64,000 bases of DNA from Prevotella sp. (GCA_017410365.1 JAFQQY010000004.1:62001-126000), one strand, 5' to 3'. Shown: positions 17,446 through 27,006, numbered from the stretch's first letter. Program-made: numbers and translations. Notes: generated by a model from the sequence alone, not told the origin.

Positions 17446-18639
17446 ATGACGAAGCAAGCTTTGCTAACGCTTCTCTTAATCATGATAACACCGTGCTTGA
17501 TGGCTCAAAAGAAAGAGATCAGTCAAGCACGGTCTTATATTAAGAGCGGCAATAGTTTGGATCGAGCAGAGAAACTGATGAAGGAACTGCTTGAGAAGAA
17601 TCCGGAAAACAAACAAAACACTAAAATATATCTGCTTTGGTATCAGGCTGTGAAGAAGCAATACGAAGCAGGAAATGAAAAACTGTATCTGAAACAGAAG
17701 TATGATACAGCCATAATTTATAGTCAGACAAAGAAAATGTTTGACATATTGATAGCGCTCGATTCTGTAGATGCTGCACCAAACAAAAAGGGAAAAGTAA
17801 GCCCGAAGTTCAGAAAAAAGCACTCTGAAGAGTTATCTATTTATCGACCTAACCTATATTATGGCGGTTCGTTCTTTATGAAGAAGAAAGACTACAAGTC
17901 TGCATTTGAACTGTTTGACCTGTATCTTACAACTATAGACCATCCTATGTTTGAGCGCATGAAGTACTATGATAGTGACACCATCATGTCGAGAGTGGCA
18001 TATCTTGCTACATATTGCGCTTATGCCATGAACGATGCAGAACGGATACTAAAAAGGTCGTCATTGGCATTGGGTGATACTGCAAATGCCCGGTATGTAA
18101 TTCAGTATCTGGCAGAGGCATATAAGCTATTAGGTGATGAACGCAAATATGAGGAAACGTTGAATATGGGTTTTGACAAATATCCCGATTTCAATTATTT
18201 CTTTCCTCATCTGATGGACTTTTACAATTCCAAAGAAATGCTGACAGAGGCTCTTGCTCTTACTGAAAAAGCATTGAAGTTTGACGACAAGAATATTCTT
18301 TATCTCTATGCCAAGTCGTCAACACTCTTTGCTATGGAGAGATATACTGATTGTATTAAAACGTGCGACAAGATTATTTCGATTTGTGACACCATAGCAC
18401 CTGCATATTATCATGCAGGAATGTCTTACCTAATTCCTGTGCAATACATGGAACAGGACAAGGAAAACAAGTCATATCTAAAATCGGTATATGAAAAGGC
18501 TTTGCCATATATGGAGAAATATAGGAAACTGGTGCCAAAGGAACAGAAAAAATGGGCCATGCCACTATATAGAATCTACTTAAACCTTAATATGGGTAAA
18601 GAATTTGAAGAGATAGACAGATTGTTGAACAAAAGATAA
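17446..18639 (+). CDS. Secreted TPR-like protein, relative of the upstream gene
   Basis: 397 residues with signal peptide MTKQALLTLLLIMITPCLMAQ. Helical repeats run throughout (for example KSAFELFDLYL, ALALTEKALKFDDKNILYLY). Near residues 100-130 both neighbours share a segment with APNKKGKVSPKFR here and PNEKGKVKIRFR there, and both end by describing the same repeat pattern before LLNK. Domain count and spacing match the upstream protein, so a joint periplasmic or outer-membrane role is likely, though undefined. Codon bias is weaker than in its partner. Confidence 0.75.
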   Translation: MTKQALLTLLLIMITPCLMAQKKEISQARSYIKSGNSLDRAEKLMKELLEKNPENKQNTKIYLLWYQAVKKQYEAGNEKLYLKQKYDTAIIYSQTKKMFDILIALDSVDAAPNKKGKVSPKFRKKHSEELSIYRPNLYYGGSFFMKKKDYKSAFELFDLYLTTIDHPMFERMKYYDSDTIMSRVAYLATYCAYAMNDAERILKRSSLALGDTANARYVIQYLAEAYKLLGDERKYEETLNMGFDKYPDFNYFFPHLMDFYNSKEMLTEALALTEKALKFDDKNILYLYAKSSTLFAMERYTDCIKTCDKIISICDTIAPAYYHAGMSYLIPVQYMEQDKENKSYLKSVYEKALPYMEKYRKLVPKEQKKWAMPLYRIYLNLNMGKEFEEIDRLLNKR

Positions 18640-18699
18640 GTAGGCAATTAGTATCTTGTCTCATTAAGTTTTAGAGAATATAAACTTCAAATAATAAAT

Positions 18700-18724
18700 A
18701 AAGTTCGCCATTGTGCGAACTTTT
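18700..18724. terminator. Bidirectional terminator between TPR genes and tRNAs
   Basis: Stem AAAGTTCGC (18700-18708) with GCGAACTTT (18715-18723), loop of 6 nt, T-rich on the + side (TTTTATTATA) and on the reverse side. It serves the TPR operon and the reverse-strand tRNA unit. Confidence 0.75.
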
Positions 18725-18733
18725 ATTATATTG

Positions 18734-18806
18734 AGCGGAATACGGGACTCGAACCCGCGACCCTCGGCTTGGGAAGCCAATGCTCTACCAACTGAGCTAA
18801 TTCCGC
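18734..18806 (-). tRNA. tRNA-Gly (anticodon CCC)
   Basis: Reverse strand folds as a full cloverleaf: acceptor GCGGAAT/ATTCCGC, D arm GCTC/GAGC, anticodon stem TTGGC/GCCGA around loop TTCCCAA (anticodon CCC, codon GGG), T arm GCGGG-TTCGAGT-CCCGT and discriminator U, as expected for glycine. CCA is not encoded. Confidence 0.95.
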
Positions 18807-18837
18807 AACAAATAAAGATATCGAGGGAAAAAAGAAG

Positions 18838-18910
<73 letters not shown>

Positions 18911-18940
18911 TTTTAAACTGCTCTTCTTTTTTAGCGAATG

Positions 18941-18948
18941 CAAAGATA
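18941..18948 (-). promoter_or_regulatory. -7 box of the tRNA-Thr/tRNA-Gly unit
   Basis: TATCTTTG on the reverse strand, 30 nt upstream of the tRNA-Thr 5' end. Confidence 0.6.
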
Positions 18949-19001
18949 CTACTTTTTAATGGGAAATGGGTAACTATGAATGATAAAATACGTTAAAATG
19001 A

Positions 19002-21821
19002 TTAGTACAGTTTATCCTTCAAATACTTGCCTGTTATACTTTCCTTGCATCCGCTGAGATATTCTGGGGTTCCTGTAGCAACAATGGTTCCACCACAATC
19101 ACCACCTTCTGGTCCTATATCAATTATGTGGTCGGCACATTTTATAACATCCATGTTGTGCTCAATTATTACAATAGTATGGCCACGGTCTATAAGTGCG
19201 TTGAAGGCACTGATAAGCCTCTTTATATCATGGAAGTGTAGACCTGTTGTCGGTTCATCGAAAATGAACATCGTCGGATCTTGCTTTTCTTGACCGATGA
19301 AATAGGCTAATTTCACTCTTTGGTTTTCACCGCCCGAAAGGGTAGAAGAGTTCTGTCCTAATTTAATATATCCAAGGCCAACATCATAGAGAGGTTTTAG
19401 ACGTTTAACGATAACAGGTTGGTTATGTTCTGTAAAGAAGTCGATAGCCTCGCTGATGGTCATGTTCAGCACGTCGTTAATATTCTTGCCTTCAAAACGT
19501 ACATCAAGAATATCTTTCTTGAAGCGTTGGCCATGGCAAGCTTCACACTCTAATACAATATCTGCCATGAACTGCATTTCAACCGTTATCACACCGGCAC
19601 CTTTACATTCGTCACATCTTCCTCCATCTGCATTAAATGAGAAGTACTGTGATGTGAATCCCATCTGCTGGCTAAGTTGTTGGTCGGCAAAGAGGTCACG
19701 AATGGCATCGTAAGCCTTTACATACGTTGCTGGGTTTGAACGTGTAGATTTGCCTATAGGATTCTGGTCTACAAACTCCACTCGTTTTATTGCTTCGTAG
19801 TCTCCTTCCAATGACATGTACTCACCAGGTGCATCGCAAACATCACCGATATGCCGCTTTAGGGCTGGATATAAAATGCCTTTCACAAGACTTGACTTTC
19901 CGCTTCCGCTAACACCAGTTACTACTGTCATTACATTCAGAGGAAATTCAGCATTAATGCCTTTAAGGTTGTTCATGCGCGCTCCCTTGACAACGATACT
20001 TCTGTTCCACTTACGGCGACCTATAGGAATTGGTACCGCCTGATTTCCAGTCAGATATTTTAGGGTATGGCTTTGAGGATATTTATCTATAGCCAAATCA
20101 TTGATTGTGCTAGAACTGCCTTCGAATACTATGTTACCCCCATTGGTTCCTGCGTCAGGGCCAACATCTATGATGTAATCGGCAGCATTAATTATTTCTT
20201 CGTCATGCTCAACGACGATTACCGTATTGCCAAGTGATTGAAGTTCCTTGAGAACATTTATCAGTTTTTCTGTGTCTCTGCTGTGAAGTCCGATACTTGG
20301 CTCGTCAAGTATGTATAGTGAGCCAACTAGCGAACTGCCAAGTGATGTGGTTAGATTAATTCGCTGACTCTCTCCACCAGACAAAGTATTTGACAGACGG
20401 TTAAGGGTCAGGTAACCTAATCCTACATCTAGCAGAAACTGTAGTCTGTTGTTTATCTCAACAAGTAGTCGTTTGGCAATAGCATGTTCGTGTTCGGTCA
20501 ACTGAATGTTAGCAAACCATTCCTTGACTCTGCTTACAGGCATCTGAACAATATCAGTAATGCTTCTGCCGTTAATCTTTACGTATTCAGCTTCTTTCTT
20601 TAGCCGTTGGCCATGACAAGATGGGCAAGTTGTCTTGCCACGATACCTGCTCATCATGACTCGGTATTGTATCTTGTACTGGTTCTCCTTTACCATCTGA
20701 AAGAAATCGTCGATGCTTACGCGTTCATCTTTAGGACGATTCTTGTCTGATGGAAGTCCGTGCCATAGCCAATCTTTATGTTGCTGAGAGAGATTGTAAT
20801 AAGGTTCAAAGATAGGGAAGTCATTGATTGCTGCTCGTCGGCAAAACTCTTCTTTCCATATCTTCATCTTTTCACCATGCCAACAAACCACACATCCGTC
20901 ATATACACTCAGGCTGGTGTTAGGTATAACCAGTCTCTCATCAATGCCAATTATATTTCCAAATCCTTGGCATTCTGGGCATGCACCAATAGGTGAATTG
21001 AAAGAGAAAAGATTTTCATTAGGCTCTTCGAAGGTCATACCGTCAGCCTCATAACGTGTAGAGAAGTCATAGCTGAGCATAGATGGCATGAACATTATTC
21101 GGCATTCACCATTACCTTCGTAGAATGCTGTTTCTGTAGAGTCTGTTAGGCGTGAGATACTATCTGTCGAGAAATCAACAGACATTCTGTCAACGACAAT
21201 ATATACTGGAGACTTGTCAGTATTGTCTCCTTCGGAATTAATATTCTCAATGAAGTCTTCAATACGATGAAAGTCACCCTTGGCAAATATTCTAGAATAT
21301 CCCTGAAGTATAGCACTCCGAAGTTGTTGCTCAAGAGTTCTGTCCTCTGGAACCTTCAAAGGCGATAATACTACAAATTTAGTTCCTTCTGAATACTTCT
21401 TTATGCAGTCGATAATATCTTCGACGGTATGTTTTTTCACCTCTTCACCGCTGATTGGTGAAATGGTGCGTCCTATACGTGCAAAGAGAAGACGCAGATA
21501 TTCATATATTTCTGTTGAAGTGCCAACTGTAGAACGGGGATTTCTGCTCACAACTTTTTGTTCAATGGCAATAGCAGGAGGCAATCCCTTGATATAATCA
21601 CATTCGGGCTTGTTCATCTTGCCAAGAAACTGGCGTGCGTATGCAGAAAGACTTTCTACGTATCTTCTCTGTCCTTCTGCATAAAGTGTATCGAAAGCCA
21701 GTGATGATTTGCCACTGCCACTGACACCTGTTATGACAATGAATTTATTTCGTGGCAGTTTTAGGTCAACATTCTTCAAGTTGTTGACTCTAGCGGCCTT
21801 TATCTCAATATAATCGTTCAT
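19002..21821 (-). CDS. uvrA: Excinuclease ABC subunit A
   Basis: 939 residues; damage sensor of nucleotide excision repair, working with UvrB. Two ABC ATPase modules: Walker A GVSGSGKSSLAFD near residue 32 and GVSGSGKSSLVKG near 640; ABC signatures NTLSGGESQRINL and STLSGGENQRVKL; zinc-finger cysteines (CPECQGFG, CPSCHGQRL, CDECKGAG, CEACHGQRF) and the insertion domain between. Length and order are canonical. It has its own promoter and is divergent from the TIGR02757 gene only by promoter space, both genes being on the same strand. Confidence 0.97.
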   Translation of the reverse strand: MNDYIEIKAARVNNLKNVDLKLPRNKFIVITGVSGSGKSSLAFDTLYAEGQRRYVESLSAYARQFLGKMNKPECDYIKGLPPAIAIEQKVVSRNPRSTVGTSTEIYEYLRLLFARIGRTISPISGEEVKKHTVEDIIDCIKKYSEGTKFVVLSPLKVPEDRTLEQQLRSAILQGYSRIFAKGDFHRIEDFIENINSEGDNTDKSPVYIVVDRMSVDFSTDSISRLTDSTETAFYEGNGECRIMFMPSMLSYDFSTRYEADGMTFEEPNENLFSFNSPIGACPECQGFGNIIGIDERLVIPNTSLSVYDGCVVCWHGEKMKIWKEEFCRRAAINDFPIFEPYYNLSQQHKDWLWHGLPSDKNRPKDERVSIDDFFQMVKENQYKIQYRVMMSRYRGKTTCPSCHGQRLKKEAEYVKINGRSITDIVQMPVSRVKEWFANIQLTEHEHAIAKRLLVEINNRLQFLLDVGLGYLTLNRLSNTLSGGESQRINLTTSLGSSLVGSLYILDEPSIGLHSRDTEKLINVLKELQSLGNTVIVVEHDEEIINAADYIIDVGPDAGTNGGNIVFEGSSSTINDLAIDKYPQSHTLKYLTGNQAVPIPIGRRKWNRSIVVKGARMNNLKGINAEFPLNVMTVVTGVSGSGKSSLVKGILYPALKRHIGDVCDAPGEYMSLEGDYEAIKRVEFVDQNPIGKSTRSNPATYVKAYDAIRDLFADQQLSQQMGFTSQYFSFNADGGRCDECKGAGVITVEMQFMADIVLECEACHGQRFKKDILDVRFEGKNINDVLNMTISEAIDFFTEHNQPVIVKRLKPLYDVGLGYIKLGQNSSTLSGGENQRVKLAYFIGQEKQDPTMFIFDEPTTGLHFHDIKRLISAFNALIDRGHTIVIIEHNMDVIKCADHIIDIGPEGGDCGGTIVATGTPEYLSGCKESITGKYLKDKLY

Positions 21822-21840
21822 ATATCTGCGTTTAAGTAAG

Positions 21841-21871
21841 CAAAGTTAAGGTTTTTTGCTCTAATTGCAAA
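21841..21871 (-). promoter_or_regulatory. uvrA: Promoter of uvrA
   Basis: Reverse strand TAACTTTG (21841-21848) with TTTG (21868-21871) 19 nt upstream. The leader is about 15 nt. No LexA-like palindrome was noticed. Confidence 0.75.
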
Positions 21872-21883
21872 ATAAAACGTTGA

Positions 21884-22615
21884 TTACTTATTTACACCAT
21901 AACCAAAGAGTGCGAAATCTCCTTTTAATGGGTCATCCGGGAATATTTCTGTTAACTTGTTTGTAAGTTTTATTGCATTTGACATAGAATTGCTCTTGCT
22001 GTTCAATAGTCCAAGTGATATCGCTTCTTGAACCACATGTGTGTCCATAGGCATTATGAGAGTTCTTTTGTCGATGAATTCAGACCATAGTCCCAAATCT
22101 ACAGGCGAATTGTCTCTTACCATCCAACGTAAGAACATACAGACACGTTTGCATGCTGAAGTTGTATCCTTTGGTATTACAGGTCCGCCGTCATTATTGG
22201 CAAACCATTGGGTTATGGCATTAACAGCTTCTAAACCTGTAGATGAACTACTCTTAACATACTCTCCAATGCTGCCATATTTATCGAGAAGGCATTTCAA
22301 TGCTGAAAGAAACCGATTCATAGCATGACGGTTATACAGGCGGTAATAACAGGTATCATCGTCAGGAATGTCAATGGCATATCTATTGCTGACAATCCAT
22401 TCATATATATTATTGTTAGCGCAATCAAGCATATATTGAATCTTTGGCAAGAACTGCTTTCTTGAACCATAACTTAATGACGATGCCACGAATGCCGTAA
22501 CCTCAATGTTGGCTCTTCCTTCAACCTGATGCATAAACCAACTTGGGTCACCAATTATAAAATCACGTGTTTCGTATTGTCCTGCCAGATTTCTTAATGT
22601 TTCTATAGTCTTCAT
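21884..22615 (-). CDS. TIGR02757 family protein (DUF2400)
   Basis: 243 residues. The N-terminal region with DPSWFMHQ, the middle with FVASSLSYGSRKQFLPKI, and the segment KRVCMFLRWMVRDNSPVDLG followed by LIMPMDTHV match the widespread Bacteroidetes and proteobacterial TIGR02757 family. The DTHV motif and helical pattern recall the HhH-GPD DNA glycosylase fold, so a nucleic-acid role is possible but not shown. The single gene lies between uvrA and the uxaB terminator. Confidence 0.8.
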   Translation of the reverse strand: MKTIETLRNLAGQYETRDFIIGDPSWFMHQVEGRANIEVTAFVASSLSYGSRKQFLPKIQYMLDCANNNIYEWIVSNRYAIDIPDDDTCYYRLYNRHAMNRFLSALKCLLDKYGSIGEYVKSSSSTGLEAVNAITQWFANNDGGPVIPKDTTSACKRVCMFLRWMVRDNSPVDLGLWSEFIDKRTLIMPMDTHVVQEAISLGLLNSKSNSMSNAIKLTNKLTEIFPDDPLKGDFALFGYGVNK

Positions 22616-22634
22616 GGGCTGATATAAATAAAAA

Positions 22635-22664
22635 TCAGATTGGCTAACGAATTAACCAATCTGA
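22635..22664 (-). terminator. Terminator of uxaB
   Basis: TCAGATTGG/CCAATCTGA 9-bp stem with a 12-nt loop, followed by TTTTT on the reverse strand. It lies between the uxaB stop and the TIGR02757 start. Confidence 0.8.
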
Positions 22665-22687
22665 TACGTATTACAAAATCTTGTATA

Positions 22688-24127
22688 TTAGAGGATTGTC
22701 TTAACTGCCTCAAGCATGCCTTTATCCTGAATGATGTCAAGATACTGCTTAACAAGAGCGTTAAGTCCCTGAATCTTATTAAGGTCTTCTGCCCAGATAA
22801 ACTCAGCACCAAGTACACCGTCAGCAACCTTCTGTGTGTCACCTGTTGCCCAGAGTTCCTTAAGCAGATCCATAATCTTCTGGTCGTCGTTTGGAACGAT
22901 TTCAGCACCGTCAGCACGCTGGCCACCCTTATAGTAGGTGATGATTGCAGCGAGACCGAATACAAGACCCTTTGGAAGTTCACCCTTGCGCTCAAGATAT
23001 GTCTTAACACCTGGCAGGTCGCGAGCCTGGAACTTAGGGAATGAGTTAAGCATGATGCTTGTTACCTGATGGTCAACGTATGGATTGTCGAAACGCTCAA
23101 GTACGTCAGCAGCGAACTTCTCCAATTCTTCCATTGGAAGGTCGAGAGTCTGCATCAACTCGTCAAACTGTACCTTGTGGATGTACTTGCTGATTACCTC
23201 ATGGTTGCAAGCATCACGAACGATGTTCACACCTGACAGATATGCAACAGGAGAGAGAACAGTGTGAGGACCGTTCAGCAATGTAACCTTACGCTTGTGG
23301 TATGGTTCTTCTGAAGGAACGAACAATACGTGAAGACCAGCCTTGTCTGCAGGGAATTCCTTTGCAACTTCCTTTGGAGCTTCGATAACCCAGAGGTGGA
23401 ATGTCTCTGCCTGTACAACGAGGTTGTCGCGATAAGAAATCTTCTCCTGAATCTCAGCAATTTCCTTGCGTGGGAAACCTGGAACGATACGGTCAACCAA
23501 TGTAGCGTAAACACCACAATGGTCGTCAAACCACTGCTTGAACTCCTTTGGAAGTTTCCACAGTTCGATATACTTGTTGATGCAATCCTTCAACACATGA
23601 CCATTGAGGAAGATAAGCTCACATGGGAAAATGATAAGACCCTTAGATGGGTCACCGTTGAATGTCTGCCAACGACGATAGAGAAGCTGAACGAGCTTGC
23701 CTGGATATGAAGATGCAGGAGCGTCCTCAAGCTTGCATGATGGGTCAAATGCAATACCTGCTTCTGTTGTATTTGAAATAACGAAACGGATTTCAGGCTG
23801 ATCAGCAAGAGCCATGAAAGCCTGATTCTGTGTATATGGATTAAGAGCACGGCTGATACAATCAATACGCTCGAGTGTATTCACTGGTTGACCATTCTCA
23901 CGACCCTGAAGGTTTACGTGATAAAGGCAATCCTGTCCGTTGAGCCAATCTGCCATACCTTGTGCAATAGGCTGAACAACAACTACAGAACCGTTGAAAT
24001 CTGTCTTCTGGTTCATATTCCAGATAATCCAATCAACAAAAGCGCGAAGGAAGTTACCTTCACCAAACTGAATTACCTTTTCAGGCATAACGCTCTTAGG
24101 AGCGAATTGTTTGTTTAGTGGTTTCAT
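22688..24127 (-). CDS. uxaB: Tagaturonate reductase (altronate oxidoreductase)
   Basis: 479 residues; NADH-dependent reduction of D-tagaturonate to D-altronate in galacturonate breakdown. It belongs to the polyol-specific long-chain dehydrogenase family: VIQFGEGNFLRAFVDWIIW near the N-terminus is the nucleotide-binding region, KVTLLNGPHTVLSPVAYLSG carries the catalytic Lys-Asn area. Mannonate/fructuronate reductase of the same family (UxuB) is excluded by the presence of an SDR-type enzyme next to uxuA and by the tagaturonate-type motifs. Codons are strongly biased. It is transcribed alone and terminated by a hairpin. Confidence 0.88.
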   Translation of the reverse strand: MKPLNKQFAPKSVMPEKVIQFGEGNFLRAFVDWIIWNMNQKTDFNGSVVVVQPIAQGMADWLNGQDCLYHVNLQGRENGQPVNTLERIDCISRALNPYTQNQAFMALADQPEIRFVISNTTEAGIAFDPSCKLEDAPASSYPGKLVQLLYRRWQTFNGDPSKGLIIFPCELIFLNGHVLKDCINKYIELWKLPKEFKQWFDDHCGVYATLVDRIVPGFPRKEIAEIQEKISYRDNLVVQAETFHLWVIEAPKEVAKEFPADKAGLHVLFVPSEEPYHKRKVTLLNGPHTVLSPVAYLSGVNIVRDACNHEVISKYIHKVQFDELMQTLDLPMEELEKFAADVLERFDNPYVDHQVTSIMLNSFPKFQARDLPGVKTYLERKGELPKGLVFGLAAIITYYKGGQRADGAEIVPNDDQKIMDLLKELWATGDTQKVADGVLGAEFIWAEDLNKIQGLNALVKQYLDIIQDKGMLEAVKTIL

Positions 24128-24168
24128 GTTTTAAATATTTATTGTGTAAGATTTAATGTTCTATGATG

Positions 24169-24176
24169 CAAAGATA
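24169..24176 (-). promoter_or_regulatory. -7 box of uxaB
   Basis: TATCTTTG on the reverse strand 41 nt upstream of the uxaB ATG; no -33 TTTG at the usual distance. Confidence 0.55.
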
Positions 24177-24219
24177 ATAATTTTTTTAAATAACATGGCA
24201 TAATGCTAAAAAAATAAGT

Positions 24220-24231
24220 AACGTTAACGTT
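24220..24231. promoter_or_regulatory. 12-bp perfect palindrome, candidate operator
   Basis: AACGTTAACGTT lies between the uxaB and mntP promoters, about 44 nt upstream of the uxaB -7 box. A perfect even palindrome with CG steps is the usual form of LacI-family operators, which often control sugar-acid genes. The regulator is unknown. Confidence 0.35.
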
Positions 24232-24248
24232 TGCGAAAATTTTATTTG

Positions 24249-24256
24249 TACCTTTG
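24249..24256 (+). promoter_or_regulatory. -7 box of mntP, very close to the start codon
   Basis: TACCTTTG ends only 8 nt before the ATG at 24265. If used, the mRNA would be leaderless or nearly so. TTTG at 24230-24233 is 15 nt upstream, shorter than the normal 19-20. Confidence 0.5.
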
Positions 24257-24264
24257 CAAGGCTT

Positions 24265-24837
24265 ATGGGAATAGTGGATATATTATTGATTGCCGTTGCT
24301 TTGGCGATGGATTGTTTTGCAATTTCTATTGTTGCTGGTGTTATCAAAGGCAAATGGACCTGGAGAATCTTTCTTCAGATGAGCATTATGTTCGGTCTGT
24401 TCCAGGCACTCATGCCTTTGTTAGGATGGCTCTGCACTAATAAGTTTTATGACTATATCAACACCGTTGACCATTGGATTGCTTTTGCCATCTTGCTGTT
24501 TCTTGGTATTAAAATGATAAAGGATTCTCGTGAACCAGACGATGAGGAACACCATCATTTTAATCCATCATCGTTAAAGACTCAGATAATGCTGGCTGTT
24601 GCCACAAGTATTGATGCACTTGCTGTTGGAATATCCTTTGCTTGTGTAGGTTACAATGATTTGATAAACCTTTGCTTTCCTTTGATTGTAATAGGTCTTG
24701 TGTCGTTATTCATGGGACTTTTAGGTAGTTTTCTTGGCATTAGATTTGGAAAGAAAATATCAAAGCAGATACAACCCGAACTTATCGGAGGCATAATATT
24801 AATAATTATTGGTTTTAAAGTCTTGCTAACGGCATAA
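24265..24837 (+). CDS. mntP: Manganese efflux pump MntP
   Basis: 190 residues, six predicted membrane helices, the standard size. The two family signature helices are visible: ALAMDCFAISI in TM1 and VATSIDALAVGISF in TM4, each with the conserved Asp needed for Mn2+ export. Start at 24265 fits the beginning of TM1. No Mn-sensing yybP-ykoY riboswitch fits in the short upstream region. Divergent from uxaB. Confidence 0.92.
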   Translation: MGIVDILLIAVALAMDCFAISIVAGVIKGKWTWRIFLQMSIMFGLFQALMPLLGWLCTNKFYDYINTVDHWIAFAILLFLGIKMIKDSREPDDEEHHHFNPSSLKTQIMLAVATSIDALAVGISFACVGYNDLINLCFPLIVIGLVSLFMGLLGSFLGIRFGKKISKQIQPELIGGIILIIIGFKVLLTA

Positions 24838-24848
24838 GATATAATAAA

Positions 24849-24872
24849 AGGTGTGACTCGAAAATCACACCT
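24849..24872. terminator. Terminator between convergent mntP and uxuB
   Basis: AGGTGTGA/TCACACCT 8-bp stem, 8-nt loop, 11 nt after the mntP stop. Short A/T flanks on both sides; serves mntP and perhaps uxuB. Confidence 0.65.
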
Positions 24873-24940
24873 AATTAATATACATCGGTTGGCATTTGTT
24901 TAATCGCCAACAGATTTATTTCAACTTTTCTGTTTCTATA

Positions 24941-25753
24941 TTACATTGCAAATGTGTTGAATCCGCCATCAACAACTGCTACTGTACCTGTAACAAACTT
25001 AGAGGCATCTGACATCAGGTAGTGGACAGTACCGCAAAGTTCATCAGGGTCACCCATTCTTCCGAATGGTGTCTGACGGATAACATCCTGACCGCGCTGT
25101 GTATAGGTACCATCAGGATTTGTCAAGAGTGAACGGTTCTGCTCTGTGATGAAGAAACCTGGAGCAATAGCGTTTACACGTATTCCCTCGCCAAACTTCT
25201 TTGCGCACTCTGTTGCCATGTAAGCTGTGAAATTGCTGATGCCAGCCTTTGCTGCTGCATAGCCACAAACACGTGTCATTGGACGGAATGCTGCCATTGA
25301 AGAGAAGTTAATGATGCTTCCCTTGCCCTGAGCAACCATTGGCTTGAGGAAAATCTGTGTAGGAATAACAGTACCTGTAAGATTCAGGTTAAGAACTTTT
25401 TCAAACTGCTCGCTCTGCAAGTCAAAGAATGTCTGGTCAGGAGTGATTGTCGCGCCTGGCATATTGCCACCTGCTGCATTCAGAAGTGTGTCAATGCGAC
25501 CATACTTTGCAATGATATCATCACAATTCTGTTGAACCACGGCCTTGTCCATAACGTCAGTCTTCATAAACTCACAGCAACCGCCTTCCTTGGTTATTTC
25601 CTCAACGATGGCATTTCCTACCTCTTCCTTGCGTCCGAGGATTATAACTTTGGCACCTTCAAGAGCCAGATACTTTGCTATTGCACGTCCTAATACACCT
25701 GTACCGCCTGTAATAACGGTAACATTGTCCTTGATATTAAAAAGATTATTCAT
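24941..25753 (-). CDS. uxuB: SDR-type D-mannonate oxidoreductase (fructuronate reductase)
   Basis: 270-residue short-chain dehydrogenase: TGGTGVLGRAIAKYL nucleotide-binding motif, NAAGG, the catalytic Ser in IINFSSMAAF and YAAAKAG with Tyr and Lys. Its start overlaps the 3' end of uxuA by 8 nt, so the two are translated together. This SDR replaces the classical long-chain UxuB in Bacteroidetes, which reduces fructuronate to mannonate before UxuA dehydrates it. Substrate is inferred from the uxuA linkage; other SDR activities are possible. Confidence 0.8.
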   Translation of the reverse strand: MNNLFNIKDNVTVITGGTGVLGRAIAKYLALEGAKVIILGRKEEVGNAIVEEITKEGGCCEFMKTDVMDKAVVQQNCDDIIAKYGRIDTLLNAAGGNMPGATITPDQTFFDLQSEQFEKVLNLNLTGTVIPTQIFLKPMVAQGKGSIINFSSMAAFRPMTRVCGYAAAKAGISNFTAYMATECAKKFGEGIRVNAIAPGFFITEQNRSLLTNPDGTYTQRGQDVIRQTPFGRMGDPDELCGTVHYLMSDASKFVTGTVAVVDGGFNTFAM

Positions 25754-26975
25754 AGAAACCTGGTTGTTTATATTCGATACCTAATTCACGGTCAACTGTT
25801 GCAAGTATTCCCTGCACCTGACCTAAAGCAAACATACGGCCTAGGAATGAGTATCCGGCATTATATCCTCTGTTCTCATCGCCAAGCATTGTCATTCCAT
25901 GGTCAACACGCATTGGCAATTTAGGATTTGCCTTTTCAAATATACGTGCCAATTCGATGATGTCTGCACGACCTCCAAGGTGTGAAGCCTCTGTAAAGTC
26001 GCCGTTCTCGAAGATATGGCATGAGCGGAGATGTACAAACCATGTTCTGTTTGCGTACTTCTTTGCCATTTCTACTACGTTGTTGTGAGCACCTGCAGAC
26101 AAAGAACCTGCACAGAATGTCAATCCGTTGTGTGGATTGTCAACGGCATTGAGGAACCATTCGATGTCATCGTCACAAGTAACGATGCGTGGCAAACCAA
26201 GGATAGCAAATGGCGGGTCGTCTGGATGTACACACATATACATGCCGCATTCCTCACATGTAGGCATAATGGCATTGAGGAAGTACTTCATGTTTTCCCT
26301 CAACTGGTCTTTTGTAATGTTCTTGTAGTTGGCAAGCAACTGTCTGAACAACTCTATTGGATGCTCGTCGTCCTCGCGGATATTGCCACTCACGAATCCC
26401 TGGGTCTTAATGATGATGTTCTCAACAAGCTTGTGCTCATCCTCTGGAGTCATCTTCTTTCTCAGTTCGTCAACCTCAGCAAGGATGTCGCGCTCACATG
26501 TACAACCTGGAACCTGGAATGTTGCCCATTCTTCTCTTGCTCCTTCACGACCTAATATATATATGTCGAAATAAGCAAACTCTGAATAAGAGAAGTATAA
26601 GTTTGTTGTTCCGTTAGGGTTAGGGTGGGTGAGGTCTGTTCTTGCCCAGTCGAGCACTGGCATGAAGTTGTAGCATATGGTATGAATGCCTTCTGCTGAC
26701 AGGTTGCGAAGACTTTCCTTATAAACCTCAATCTGATGGTCACGGTCTGGGCCACCATATTTAATTGTCTCAACTACAGGAAGTGACTCTACGACACTCC
26801 AGCGCATGCCATAACTCTCAATATACTCACGAAGGTCACGAATTTTTTCGCGTGTCCAAACTTCACCTAAGGGAACATCATGCAGAGCAGTAACGATACC
26901 CTCTACACCTATTTCCTTTAGCATGGCAAGTGTAATCTTGTCGTTCTTGCCAAACCATCTCCATGTTTTTTCCAT
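25746..26975 (-). CDS. uxuA: Mannonate dehydratase
   Basis: 409 residues; dehydrates D-mannonate to 2-keto-3-deoxygluconate in glucuronate breakdown. TIM-barrel UxuA family signatures: RWFGKNDKITL at the N-terminus, CYNFMPVLDWART, MCVHPDDPP, HLRSCH and MRVDHGMTMLGDE, which hold the metal-binding His, Cys and Asp residues. It is first in the uxuA-uxuB unit and has a -7 box upstream. Together with uxaB it covers both hexuronate branches; the isomerase UxaC and the KDG kinase are not in this window. Confidence 0.95.
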   Translation of the reverse strand: MEKTWRWFGKNDKITLAMLKEIGVEGIVTALHDVPLGEVWTREKIRDLREYIESYGMRWSVVESLPVVETIKYGGPDRDHQIEVYKESLRNLSAEGIHTICYNFMPVLDWARTDLTHPNPNGTTNLYFSYSEFAYFDIYILGREGAREEWATFQVPGCTCERDILAEVDELRKKMTPEDEHKLVENIIIKTQGFVSGNIREDDEHPIELFRQLLANYKNITKDQLRENMKYFLNAIMPTCEECGMYMCVHPDDPPFAILGLPRIVTCDDDIEWFLNAVDNPHNGLTFCAGSLSAGAHNNVVEMAKKYANRTWFVHLRSCHIFENGDFTEASHLGGRADIIELARIFEKANPKLPMRVDHGMTMLGDENRGYNAGYSFLGRMFALGQVQGILATVDRELGIEYKQPGFYE

Positions 26976-27006
26976 CTTTGTCTTGTTTTAAGTTTATAAT
27001 TTTGAA

